Both the position numbers and the translations under genes were made by a program. Shown piece by piece: positions 19,499-29,949 of a stretch of DNA of 57,561 bases (its first letter is position 1; each line of letters starts with the position of its first letter). Source of the DNA: an uncultured Pseudomonadota bacterium (GTDB lineage Bacteria > Pseudomonadota > Gammaproteobacteria > Steroidobacterales > Steroidobacteraceae); the NCBI GenBank assembly GCA_946479515.1, contig CAMLGF010000019.1, forward strand, positions 1 to 57,561, written 5' to 3'. The notes under the pieces are model-generated. The model worked only from the letters and a program-made list of their open reading frames with translations, was not told the DNA's origin and ran no database searches.

Positions 19499-19999
19499 GT
19501 GCGCTGGAATCCCGAAGTCACCGTCGCGGCCGTCGTCGAGCAGCAGGGACGTTTCCTGCTGGTCGAGGAACTGAGTTCCGGCCGGCTGGTGCTCAACCAG
19601 CCCGCCGGCCATCTCGAGGAAGGCGAATCGCTGATCGAGGCGGCGATTCGCGAGACCCGCGAGGAAACTGCCTGGCGCCTGCGGCCCGAAGCGCTGATTG
19701 GCGTGTATCTGTGGCGCAGCCCCGAGACCGGTCGCGGCTTCCTGCGGTTCGCGTTCTGCGGCGCCGTGGACCAGCACGATGCCCGGCAACCGCTGGATCG
19801 CGGCATCCAGCGCGCCCTCTGGATGCCGCGCGAGCAGCTGTGCGCTCAACCCGGCCGGCTGCGCTCCCCGATGGTGATGCGCTGTATCGATGACTATCTC
19901 ACCGGTCGCCGGCTGCCGCTGGAAAGCGTGGCCACGCTGAGCCTGCAGACCGCCGGCCATGTCAGCGACCTGCCCGACCTCACCGTCGTGAATCTCTGA
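19499..19999 (+). CDS. NUDIX hydrolase, NudJ-like
   Basis: A 166-aa NUDIX protein with a full box (GHLEEGESLIEAAIRETREE then T), preceded by the NudJ-type start WNPEVTVAAVVEQQGRFLLVEE and followed by GVYLWRSPETGRGFLRFAFCG. In E. coli NudJ hydrolyses thiamine pyrophosphate and nucleoside di/triphosphates and is encoded next to mnmA, as here. The start is GTG at 19499. A REP-like hairpin occupies the 60 bp before mnmA. Confidence 0.9.
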   Translation: MRWNPEVTVAAVVEQQGRFLLVEELSSGRLVLNQPAGHLEEGESLIEAAIRETREETAWRLRPEALIGVYLWRSPETGRGFLRFAFCGAVDQHDARQPLDRGIQRALWMPREQLCAQPGRLRSPMVMRCIDDYLTGRRLPLESVATLSLQTAGHVSDLPDLTVVNL

Positions 20000-20000
20000 T

Positions 20001-20040
20001 GGGGTCACTCCCGATTTCGTAGGAAACGGGGTCAGACCCC
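20001..20040. repeat. REP/RAYT-like palindromic element
   Basis: Two related cores in the same direction, GGGGTCACTCCC (20001-20012) and the perfect palindrome GGGGTCAGACCCC (20028-20040), are joined by a 15-nt spacer. The whole 40 nt can also fold as one long imperfect hairpin: GGGGTC pairs with GACCCC, CCCG with CGGG, and TTTC with GAAA around a short loop. Elements with the GGGGTCAGACCCC core are, from general knowledge, widespread in beta- and gammaproteobacteria and linked to RAYT (REP-associated tyrosine) transposases. No RAYT gene is in the window. It fills the gap between the NudJ-like gene and mnmA, so it would lie in their mRNA. Confidence 0.7.
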
Positions 20041-20059
20041 GGGGCGTACAATCCGCGCC

Positions 20060-21160
20060 GTGTCCAACGAAGAGACAGCCGTCCGCAGGGTGGTCGTCGG
20101 CATGTCCGGCGGCGTGGATTCGGCCGTGGCCGCGCTGCTCTTGAAGCGCGCCGGTCACGACGTCCAGGGGCTGTACATGAGCAACTGGGAGGATGACGAC
20201 GCCTACTGCACGAGCGCGCAGGACTTCCAGGACGCGCGCGCCACCGCGGCGGAGCTCGGCATTCCCCTGCATCGCGTCAGCTTCGCCGAGCAATATCGCG
20301 ACCGGGTCTTCGCGCACTTCCTCGCCGAATATCGCGCCGGCCGCACGCCGAATCCCGACGTGCTCTGCAATCGCGAGATCAAGTTCGGCATCTGCCTCGA
20401 ACATGCCACGCGACTGGGCGCGAGCCATTTCGCCACCGGTCACTACGCGCGGCTGCGGCAGACCGCCACTGGTCCGGAGCTGCTCAAGGCCCGCGACGCC
20501 GACAAGGACCAGTCCTATTTCCTGCACGCGGTCGCGCGCGAACATTTCGCGCGCACGATGTTCCCCCTGGGAGAGCTCACCAAGACCGAGGTGCGCGCCA
20601 TCGCCCGCGAAGCCGGGCTGCCGGTGTTCGACAAGCCCGATTCCACCGGCATCTGTTTCATCGGTGAACGTCCCTTCCGGGAATTCCTGGCGCGCTACAT
20701 TCCCACCTCGCCCGGAGACATCGTCACGGAAACCGGCGCGGTGGTCGGCCGTCATCGCGGCCTGGCCTTCTACACGCTCGGGCAGCGCGGTGGCCTCGAG
20801 ATCGGCGGGCTCGCCGGCCATGACGAACGACCCTGGTATGTCGCCGCCAAGGACCTGCCCCGCAACCGGCTGATCGCCGTGCAGGGTCACGACCATCCGC
20901 TGCTCGTCAGCCGTGCACTGGTCACCGGCCCCTGCAACTGGCTGGTGCAACCGCCGCCGATGGAATTCGCTTCCCAGATCAAGGTGCGCTACCGCCAGCA
21001 AGATCAGGACTGCCACGCGCAGCGGGATGGCGGCGGAACATGGCGCGTGCGCTTCGCGCAGCCGCAGCGCGCCGTCACTCCCGGACAGTTCGCCGTGTTC
21101 TACGACGGCGAGCGCTGCCTGGGCGGCGGCGTGATCGAAAGCACCCTGCAACTCTCATGA
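20060..21160 (+). CDS. mnmA: tRNA-specific 2-thiouridylase
   Basis: Adds the 2-thio group to U34 of tRNA-Lys, -Glu and -Gln, taking sulfur from the Tus relay or IscS. The 366-aa protein has the PP-loop VGMSGGVDS (13-21), the two catalytic cysteines C103 (NPDVLCNREIKF) and C199 (STGICFIGERPF), and the HYAR and DKDQSYFLH substrate motifs. Length and Cys positions match E. coli MnmA. The start is GTG at 20060, shortly after the REP-like hairpin; no closer ATG fits the conserved N-terminus. Confidence 0.97.
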   Translation: MSNEETAVRRVVVGMSGGVDSAVAALLLKRAGHDVQGLYMSNWEDDDAYCTSAQDFQDARATAAELGIPLHRVSFAEQYRDRVFAHFLAEYRAGRTPNPDVLCNREIKFGICLEHATRLGASHFATGHYARLRQTATGPELLKARDADKDQSYFLHAVAREHFARTMFPLGELTKTEVRAIAREAGLPVFDKPDSTGICFIGERPFREFLARYIPTSPGDIVTETGAVVGRHRGLAFYTLGQRGGLEIGGLAGHDERPWYVAAKDLPRNRLIAVQGHDHPLLVSRALVTGPCNWLVQPPPMEFASQIKVRYRQQDQDCHAQRDGGGTWRVRFAQPQRAVTPGQFAVFYDGERCLGGGVIESTLQLS

Positions 21161-21227
21161 GCCAGGCCACTTGAGTTAGAATCCGCCGCCGATTTTTGGC
21201 CCACCGCAGTATCCCGGAGACGATTTC

Positions 21228-23903
<2,676 letters not shown>

Positions 23904-23907
23904 CACG

Positions 23908-24552
23908 GTGACCATCGCGATCTTCGATCTCGACGGAACGATCACGCATCGCGATACGCTCTTCCCGCTGGTGCTGCGGCAACTGGCCCGGCGCCCGCTT
24001 CGGCTGTTGCGCCTGCTGGGCGTGCTGCCGGCGGTAGTTCGATTCGCCGTCGACCGCGATCGCGGCCTGCTCAAGCAGTCGCTGTTGCGCGCGACCCTGC
24101 GCGGCGTGCGGCGCGACGAACTCGCGGCCACGTCGCGCGCGTTCGTGGGCGACGTGATTGCCCGGCGCTGCTTCAGGGATGCGCTGGACGCCATCCGTCG
24201 ACACCGCGAGCAGGGGCATTACCTGGTCCTGTTGTCGGCGAGCGTCGATTTCTACGTGCCGGAATTCGCGCGGCAGCTCGGGTTCGACCGGGCGATCTGC
24301 ACGGGTGTCGCCTGGGACGGCGAACGTCTCGATGGCACGCTCACCACCGCCAACCGCCGCGGCGAGGAAAAGGCGCGTTGCCTGCGCGAGCTGGTCGCCG
24401 AGCGCAACGACTCGCACACCTTTGCCTACGGCAACAGCGACTCCGATCTGCCCCATCTGCGACTCGCGCGCCACGGGTTGCTGGTGAACGGCAGTCTCGC
24501 GGCGCGCCGCGCCGCCACCCGGCTCGGCGTGCCGGTGGCCGAATGGCACTGA
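23908..24552 (+). CDS. HAD-IB family phosphatase
   Basis: A 214-aa HAD hydrolase of the SerB-like IB group. Motif I is FDLDGTITHRD (nucleophile D7 and D9), motif II LLSASVDFY, motif III the Lys in GEEKARCL, and motif IV AYGNSDSDLPHL. Between motif I and II an Arg/Leu-rich helical cap is present (LARRPLRLLRLLGVLPAVVR). Related proteins act on phosphoserine, lysophosphatidate-like or phosphoglycerate substrates; the substrate here is unknown. Its GTG start lies 4 bp after acnA, so it is likely co-transcribed with it. Confidence 0.9.
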   Translation: MTIAIFDLDGTITHRDTLFPLVLRQLARRPLRLLRLLGVLPAVVRFAVDRDRGLLKQSLLRATLRGVRRDELAATSRAFVGDVIARRCFRDALDAIRRHREQGHYLVLLSASVDFYVPEFARQLGFDRAICTGVAWDGERLDGTLTTANRRGEEKARCLRELVAERNDSHTFAYGNSDSDLPHLRLARHGLLVNGSLAARRAATRLGVPVAEWH

Positions 24553-24570
24553 AGCCGTCGGCCGTTCCCC

Positions 24571-24586
24571 TGTGATGCGCATCACA
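24571..24586. promoter_or_regulatory. perfect CRP/Clp-type binding site
   Basis: TGTGATGCGCATCACA is a 16-bp perfect palindrome and an exact match to the CRP-family consensus TGTGA-N6-TCACA. It lies 18 bp after the HAD gene and 120 bp before the start of the diguanylate cyclase gene, in a 153-bp gap. Xanthomonas Clp binds the same consensus and is itself controlled by c-di-GMP, which would close a feedback loop here (inference). No clear -10/-35 pair could be assigned. Confidence 0.7.
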
Positions 24587-24705
24587 CTTATGGAGTGGTA
24601 GCGCAGCGCATTTGCGCGCCGTCCGCGCCCCTTCGGACACCAGTCACAACCCCGCCGCGCCCCGGCCTCTACGATGTCGGCCGGGATCGATTCGTTCGCA
24701 ACAAA

Positions 24706-27700
24706 ATGCCTATAAAGCGGGGACCCTCACCACTGTCCCGGCCTGCAGCCGGGAGATTCTTCCGTGCACTCGCGGGCGTGCTCGGCCTGTGCGTGTGCGC
24801 GCTTTCCCAGGCGACTCCTCCCTTGAGCGTGCAGCGCTACAGCCTCGAGGAAGGCCTGTCGCAACAGGCGGTGAACGCCATCGTGCAGGACAACGAGGGC
24901 TTCATGTGGTTCGGCACCGAGGACGGGCTGAACCGTTTCGATGGCTACGAGTTCCGGCAGCTGCGGCACGACCGCGCCAATCCGCGCACGCTTCCCAACG
25001 GCTTCATCACCACGCTGGTTGCCGATGAAACCGGCGTATGGATCGGCACCGACGGCGGTGGCGTCGTGTTCCGCAACGCGCTCACAGGTGCGCTCGAGTC
25101 ACCACCCGAGCTGCGCGACGCCAGCGAACTCGATCGCGTGCGCATGTTGGCGCGCGACCGCCTCGGGCGCCTGTGGGTGGCCACGCGCGATGGTGGCGTG
25201 GCGGTCTTCGACCCGCGCGGCGGCGAGGTGCGGCGACTTCGCCATTCGGATACCGAGCCCCGGACGCTCTCCGACAATTCCGTGTTCGCCATCCTGCCGC
25301 TGCGCAACGGCGACACGCTGATCGGCACGGCCCGCGGACTCGATCGCCTCTCCGCCGCGAATTTCACCATCGACAACGTGACCTTGCCCGTGGCGCTGGC
25401 CGCGCCCGGGCAGGCGTTGCGCGTGCGCGCGCTCACCGAGTCGCCCGACGGCATGGTCTGGGTGGGCACGGACGAAGGCCTGGGCCGCTATGACCTTCGC
25501 AGTGGCGAATGGCGCGTCTATCGCGCGGCGCCGGATGCGGCTGGCGGCGCCACGTCTGAAACGTCGGCCACGTTGCCGGACAATCGCGTGCAGGCCCTGC
25601 TCATCGACAGCCAGGGGCGGCTGTGGGTGGGCCTGATGCACGGCCTGGCCTGGTTCGACACCGCCCACGAGATCTTTGCGACGTATTTCCGCGAGGACTC
25701 GGAAACCCGTTCGCTGCCCGACGACTACATAGTCTCGCTCTACGAAGACCGGGGCGGCTCGCTGTGGATCGGCACCAAGTCCGGCGGCCTGGCGAAGTGG
25801 AATCCGCGCACCTGGTCCTTCGGCCATTCGCGCGCCAGCAGCGAGGAAGGCTTCACCGACCGCAACATCACCTCGTTCGCCGAAGACCGGACGGGGCGAT
25901 TGTGGGTGGGCACCTTCGGCGCCGGCGTGAACCTGGTAGATCGGGTCACCGGCAAGGTCTCGCCTCTGCGACATGCGAACGCGCCGGGCAGCCTGAGCGA
26001 CGACCGGGTCATGGTGCTGCTCGAGGCCTCGGATGGAAACCTCTGGGTCGGCACCATGGGCGGCGGCCTCAATCGCGTGGATCCGCGCACGCTGCGCGCC
26101 GAGGTCTTCGCGCATGATCCCAGCGTACCCACCAGCCTCGCCGCGCCGGGCATCATGAGCCTGCTCGAAGTCGACAAGCAGGTGTGGGCCGGCACGTTCG
26201 GCGGCGGCATTTCGCGCTACGACCCGCGCACCCGCCGCTTCGAAAACCTGCGTCCCGGCCCGGAAGACGGCCTGCACCTGTCGAGCGGCCGGGTCACGGC
26301 GATGGCCCGCGACCGAGCCGGCCACGTCTGGATCGGCACCGATGGCGGCGGCCTCAATGTCTGGGACAGCAAGACCCGGCGCCTGGCCTACTACAGGCGT
26401 GACGGCAAGCAGCTCGATTCGCTGTCGGCGGACACTATCTACTCCATCCTGGTCGACGATGCCGGCGGCATCTGGATCGGCACGCGCGGCGGCGGGCTCG
26501 ACCGCGTGCTGAACCCGGGCGACGCGCCGCAGGGACTGCGTTTCGCCAACTACTCCGAGGCACAGGGCCTGCCCAACAATACCGTGTACGGACTGCGCGC
26601 CGACGGTACGGGCAACATCTGGATCTCCACCAATTTCGGCCTGGCGCGCCTCGATCCGCGCAAGCTGGGCGCCGGCGGCGCGGCGATCCAGCGTTTCCAT
26701 CGCCTGCATGGCCTGCAGGCAGAAGAGTTCAACTTCGGCGCCCACTTCCGCGACCGCAGCGGCAAGCTGTACTTCGGCGGTGCGGCCGGCTTCAATTCGT
26801 TCTACCCGGAAGTGCTGCAGTTCAACGAGCGTCCGCCGCGCGTGGTGCTCACGCAATTCCTCAAACTCAATTCGCCGGGCATCGTCGGCGTGCCCGAGGA
26901 GCGCATCGAACGGCTGGCCCTGTCGCACGACGAGGACGTGATCACGCTGAAGTTCGCGGCGCTGGACTTCGCCGATCCGCGCGCCAACCGCTACGAGTAC
27001 AAGCTCGACGGCTTCGACAAGGACTGGGTGCGAGCCGACGAGCGCCGCGCGGCGACCTACACCAACCTGCCGGGTGGCAGCTACGTGTTCCGCGTGCGCG
27101 CCAGCAACAGCGACGGCGTGTGGAGCACGCAGGACCTGGCGCTGCCCATCGACGTGGCGCCGTCGCCCTGGCTGTCGCCGTTCGCCTTCGTCGGCTATGC
27201 CACGCTCGTGGCCCTGCTGCTGCTGGGTGTCTGGTACGCCCAGCAACGGCGCATCGCGCGCTCGGCGCGGCTGCACGCGGAACTGGAACTGCAGGTCAGC
27301 GATCGCACCTACGAACTCGCCCAGCGCAATCGTGAACTCGAGGAGGCCAATCGCCGCCTGGAGATGGCCAGCCTCACCGACACGCTCACCGGGCTCGCCA
27401 ATCGGCGCTATCTGATGGAGCAGTTCCCCAGACTGATCGCCGAGCCCAAGAGCAGCGCCGGCATCGCCATCATGATCATCGACCTGGACGCGTTGAAACC
27501 CATCAACGACCAGCACGGCCACGCGGCCGGCGACGAGGTCATCATCGAAGTCGCCCGCACGCTGCGCCAGGCCATCCGCCCCGATGACGTCCTGGCGCGC
27601 TGGGGCGGCGACGAGTTCGTGGTCGTGGCGCAGGCCCACCACGTCGAGCTGGCCTGCATGCTGGCCGAACGTGTACGCGAACGCATCGCCAAGATGAAGT

Positions 27701-28041
27701 GCGTGCTGCCCCGGGGCGCGGTGGTGCGCACCAGCTGCAGCATCGGCCTCACCTGCCTGCCGTTCGTTCCGGGAAACCCCGATGCCGTTTCCTGGGAGCA
27801 AGCCATCAAGATTGCGGATCTCGCGTTGTATCGCGCCAAGCGCGGCCGCAATGCCTGGCGCGGCTGGTTCGGCACGGAACACGTGACCCTGCTCCAGTCG
27901 GCCACGCAGCAGTCGGTCATCTCGGCCGTCGAGTCGAACGTGGACGGGCTCATCGCCAACGGCGTGATCATCGAGCACATGTCCACGCTCGGCAGCGACG
28001 ACACGGTGAACTCGCTGCGTATACTTCGCGAAGCCCGCTGA
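24706..28041 (+). CDS. periplasmic-propeller sensory diguanylate cyclase
   Basis: A 1111-aa membrane sensor. An N-terminal signal/anchor (about 15-36) precedes about 700 residues of Reg_prop repeats (recurring LWVGT, VWIGTDGGG, GLNR blocks) that build two seven-bladed propellers, then a Y_Y_Y domain (about 755-810), one TM helix (about 825-846), a coiled coil, and a GGDEF domain (about 890-1060). The active site is intact (WGGDEF, G967-F971) and an RxxD I-site (RPDD) sits five residues before it, so product inhibition is expected. It would make c-di-GMP in response to a periplasmic ligand, perhaps a glycan as in other Reg_prop sensors. ATG at 24706 is chosen because it starts the signal-like segment. 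A CRP-type site lies upstream and an EAL gene 57 bp downstream. Confidence 0.95.
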   Translation: MPIKRGPSPLSRPAAGRFFRALAGVLGLCVCALSQATPPLSVQRYSLEEGLSQQAVNAIVQDNEGFMWFGTEDGLNRFDGYEFRQLRHDRANPRTLPNGFITTLVADETGVWIGTDGGGVVFRNALTGALESPPELRDASELDRVRMLARDRLGRLWVATRDGGVAVFDPRGGEVRRLRHSDTEPRTLSDNSVFAILPLRNGDTLIGTARGLDRLSAANFTIDNVTLPVALAAPGQALRVRALTESPDGMVWVGTDEGLGRYDLRSGEWRVYRAAPDAAGGATSETSATLPDNRVQALLIDSQGRLWVGLMHGLAWFDTAHEIFATYFREDSETRSLPDDYIVSLYEDRGGSLWIGTKSGGLAKWNPRTWSFGHSRASSEEGFTDRNITSFAEDRTGRLWVGTFGAGVNLVDRVTGKVSPLRHANAPGSLSDDRVMVLLEASDGNLWVGTMGGGLNRVDPRTLRAEVFAHDPSVPTSLAAPGIMSLLEVDKQVWAGTFGGGISRYDPRTRRFENLRPGPEDGLHLSSGRVTAMARDRAGHVWIGTDGGGLNVWDSKTRRLAYYRRDGKQLDSLSADTIYSILVDDAGGIWIGTRGGGLDRVLNPGDAPQGLRFANYSEAQGLPNNTVYGLRADGTGNIWISTNFGLARLDPRKLGAGGAAIQRFHRLHGLQAEEFNFGAHFRDRSGKLYFGGAAGFNSFYPEVLQFNERPPRVVLTQFLKLNSPGIVGVPEERIERLALSHDEDVITLKFAALDFADPRANRYEYKLDGFDKDWVRADERRAATYTNLPGGSYVFRVRASNSDGVWSTQDLALPIDVAPSPWLSPFAFVGYATLVALLLLGVWYAQQRRIARSARLHAELELQVSDRTYELAQRNRELEEANRRLEMASLTDTLTGLANRRYLMEQFPRLIAEPKSSAGIAIMIIDLDALKPINDQHGHAAGDEVIIEVARTLRQAIRPDDVLARWGGDEFVVVAQAHHVELACMLAERVRERIAKMKCVLPRGAVVRTSCSIGLTCLPFVPGNPDAVSWEQAIKIADLALYRAKRGRNAWRGWFGTEHVTLLQSATQQSVISAVESNVDGLIANGVIIEHMSTLGSDDTVNSLRILREAR

Positions 28042-28098
28042 ACCAGAGATATTTTCCGGAAGCCACACAACAGGACCCGCCGACAACCAGGTTCAAGC

Positions 28099-29769
28099 AT
28101 GGAAGCCGACTTCGCCCGATCACTGCCCGACCTTGCGCTCATCGTCCGCCGCGATGGCATCGTGCTCTCCTGCGTGGGCGGCCAGGCGGTGCGCGGCCTC
28201 GACGCCATCGAGCAGCAGATCCCCGGCAGTCACGTGAGCGCGCTGTGGCCGGAGTCGATTTCCGGACACGTGCTGCAGACCATCCGCCGCATACTCAAGA
28301 CCCGCAAGAGCGCGCAACAGCGCTACCAGGAAGGCGAGCTGTCGCTCGAGATGCGCTTCCAGGTGCAGGGCTTCGACCGCGTGCTGATCGTGTGTCGCGA
28401 TCTCGGCCAGGGCACGAGCAGCAACGACTCCGGCCTGTACCCGCAGAATGCGAGCGCCATGCTGCCGCATCGCGACGGCTTCGAGAAATCCCTGCGCATG
28501 GCGCTCGACATGGCCGCGCTGCGCGAAGACACGGTGGGCGTGGCCTTGATCCACATCGGTGGCTACGTCACCTATCAACGCGTGTTCGACTCGGCGTTGG
28601 CCAACCGGCTGCTCGAATCGGCGGCGAAGGTGATCGCCGAGAACCTGCCGGAAGGACGCCTCAACCTGCCGCGCATCGCGCGCGTCTCCGACGACGTCAT
28701 CGGCGTGCTGCTGACCGACCTGCGCGCGCGTTCCGAGGCCGATGCCGCCATCGGCGCCATCATGAAGGCGCTTAAATTCCCGGCGGACATCGACGGGCAG
28801 ATCTTCCAGCTCGCGCCCCAGGCCGGCGTGACGCTGTCGCGCACCGACGGCGAACGCGCGGTCGAGCTCATCGAGCGTGCCCTGACCGCGCTCGATTCCG
28901 GGCGCCGCCAGGGCGAAGACCGGCTGATCACGTTCTACTCGGACACGCTGCGCATCGCCTCGCTGACGCGACTCGACTGGCAGCAGGAACTTGCGCAGGC
29001 CATCCAGAAAGACGAACTCGAGCTGCACTACCAGCCGCGCCTGACGCTCGCGAATCGCGAAATCGTCGCGCTCGAGGCCTTGCTGCGCTGGCCACACAAG
29101 ATTCGCGGGCTCGTGCCCACGTCCGAGTTCCTGCCCATCGCCGAGCTGTCCGGCCTTTCGGTGCAGCTCGGCCGCTGGGTGTTGCGCCGCGCGTGCCGCG
29201 ACCTGGCCACGCTCGCCGAATGGGGCTACCCCAACCTGCGCGTCTCGGTGAACGTCGGACGCCAGTATCTTTCCGCGGAAAGCCTGGCCGAGGACGTGGC
29301 CTCCGCCGCGCGTGAAGCCGGCATCGAGCCGTCGCGGCTCGACCTCGAGATCACCGAGCAGATGCTGTCGACCGGACGCAGCGGCCTCGCCGCCCTGCAT
29401 CAGCTGCGCGGCCAGGGCGTGCGCGTGTTCATCGACGACTTCGGTACCGGCTACGTGTCGCTGGGCAAGATGCGCAACTCACCGCTCGATGGAATTCTCA
29501 TCGACCGCTCGTTCGTCGAAGAGGTGGGCCACGACCACGAAGCCCGCGCGGTGTGCCGCGCGGCCATCGCGCTCGGTCATGCCTTCGGTCTGCGCATCGT
29601 CGCCGAAGGCATCGAGACCGAGGCCCAGGCCCAGTTCCTGGTCGCCGAACAGTGCCACGAAGGTCAGGGACATCTGTTCTGCGCCGCGACACCGCTCGCC
29701 AATCTGCGCGAACGGGTGCTCGCGGGCAAGGATGCGCCCGCCGCCGCCGGACGCGCCGCGCGCCGCTGA
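28099..29769 (+). CDS. EAL-domain protein with degenerate GGDEF, catalytic Lys missing
   Basis: A 556-aa soluble protein: a PAS-like N-terminus (1-110), a GGDEF-like middle region (about 130-290) with no GGDEF motif, and a C-terminal EAL domain (about 305-545). The EAL domain retains E326-A327-L328, N385, E417, E420, D446-D447 and E503 (VAEGIET), but the lysine normally in the KID motif is L467 (ILID). In studied phosphodiesterases this Lys is needed for c-di-GMP hydrolysis, so it may be weak, inactive, or a c-di-GMP receptor. It lies directly downstream of the diguanylate cyclase and is probably co-regulated with it. Confidence 0.93.
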   Translation: MEADFARSLPDLALIVRRDGIVLSCVGGQAVRGLDAIEQQIPGSHVSALWPESISGHVLQTIRRILKTRKSAQQRYQEGELSLEMRFQVQGFDRVLIVCRDLGQGTSSNDSGLYPQNASAMLPHRDGFEKSLRMALDMAALREDTVGVALIHIGGYVTYQRVFDSALANRLLESAAKVIAENLPEGRLNLPRIARVSDDVIGVLLTDLRARSEADAAIGAIMKALKFPADIDGQIFQLAPQAGVTLSRTDGERAVELIERALTALDSGRRQGEDRLITFYSDTLRIASLTRLDWQQELAQAIQKDELELHYQPRLTLANREIVALEALLRWPHKIRGLVPTSEFLPIAELSGLSVQLGRWVLRRACRDLATLAEWGYPNLRVSVNVGRQYLSAESLAEDVASAAREAGIEPSRLDLEITEQMLSTGRSGLAALHQLRGQGVRVFIDDFGTGYVSLGKMRNSPLDGILIDRSFVEEVGHDHEARAVCRAAIALGHAFGLRIVAEGIETEAQAQFLVAEQCHEGQGHLFCAATPLANLRERVLAGKDAPAAAGRAARR

Positions 29770-29841
29770 GCGGCAGATGACAGAACGCGCCGGGTTGACA
29801 GAACGCACACATTTGACCGGCCCTTATTAGACGGGCGTCAC

Positions 29842-29861
29842 ACTTCGCGCGTGCGCGAAGT
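29842..29861. promoter_or_regulatory. 20-bp palindrome upstream of the subtilase gene
   Basis: Arms ACTTCGCGC and GCGCGAAGT flank a 2-nt centre, giving a nearly perfect 20-bp palindrome, itself bracketed by GTCACAC repeats on both sides (29837-29843 and 29860-29866). It lies 89 bp before the subtilase start in a 180-bp gap. The symmetry fits a dimeric operator or a short hairpin in the leader; no regulator can be named. Confidence 0.5.
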
Positions 29862-29949
29862 CACACACGCACGGTGCCGAACTGCCCCCTCCTCTTTTAA
29901 TGGTGCCGTCCGCGCAAGTGGACTGGGGCCACAAAGGGGCGATTCGTCG

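Noticed and set aside
25099..28086. Very long minus-strand open frame across the diguanylate cyclase gene
   Set aside because: The plus frame encodes clear Reg_prop, Y_Y_Y and GGDEF motifs; the minus frame has none and is a GC-rich shadow.
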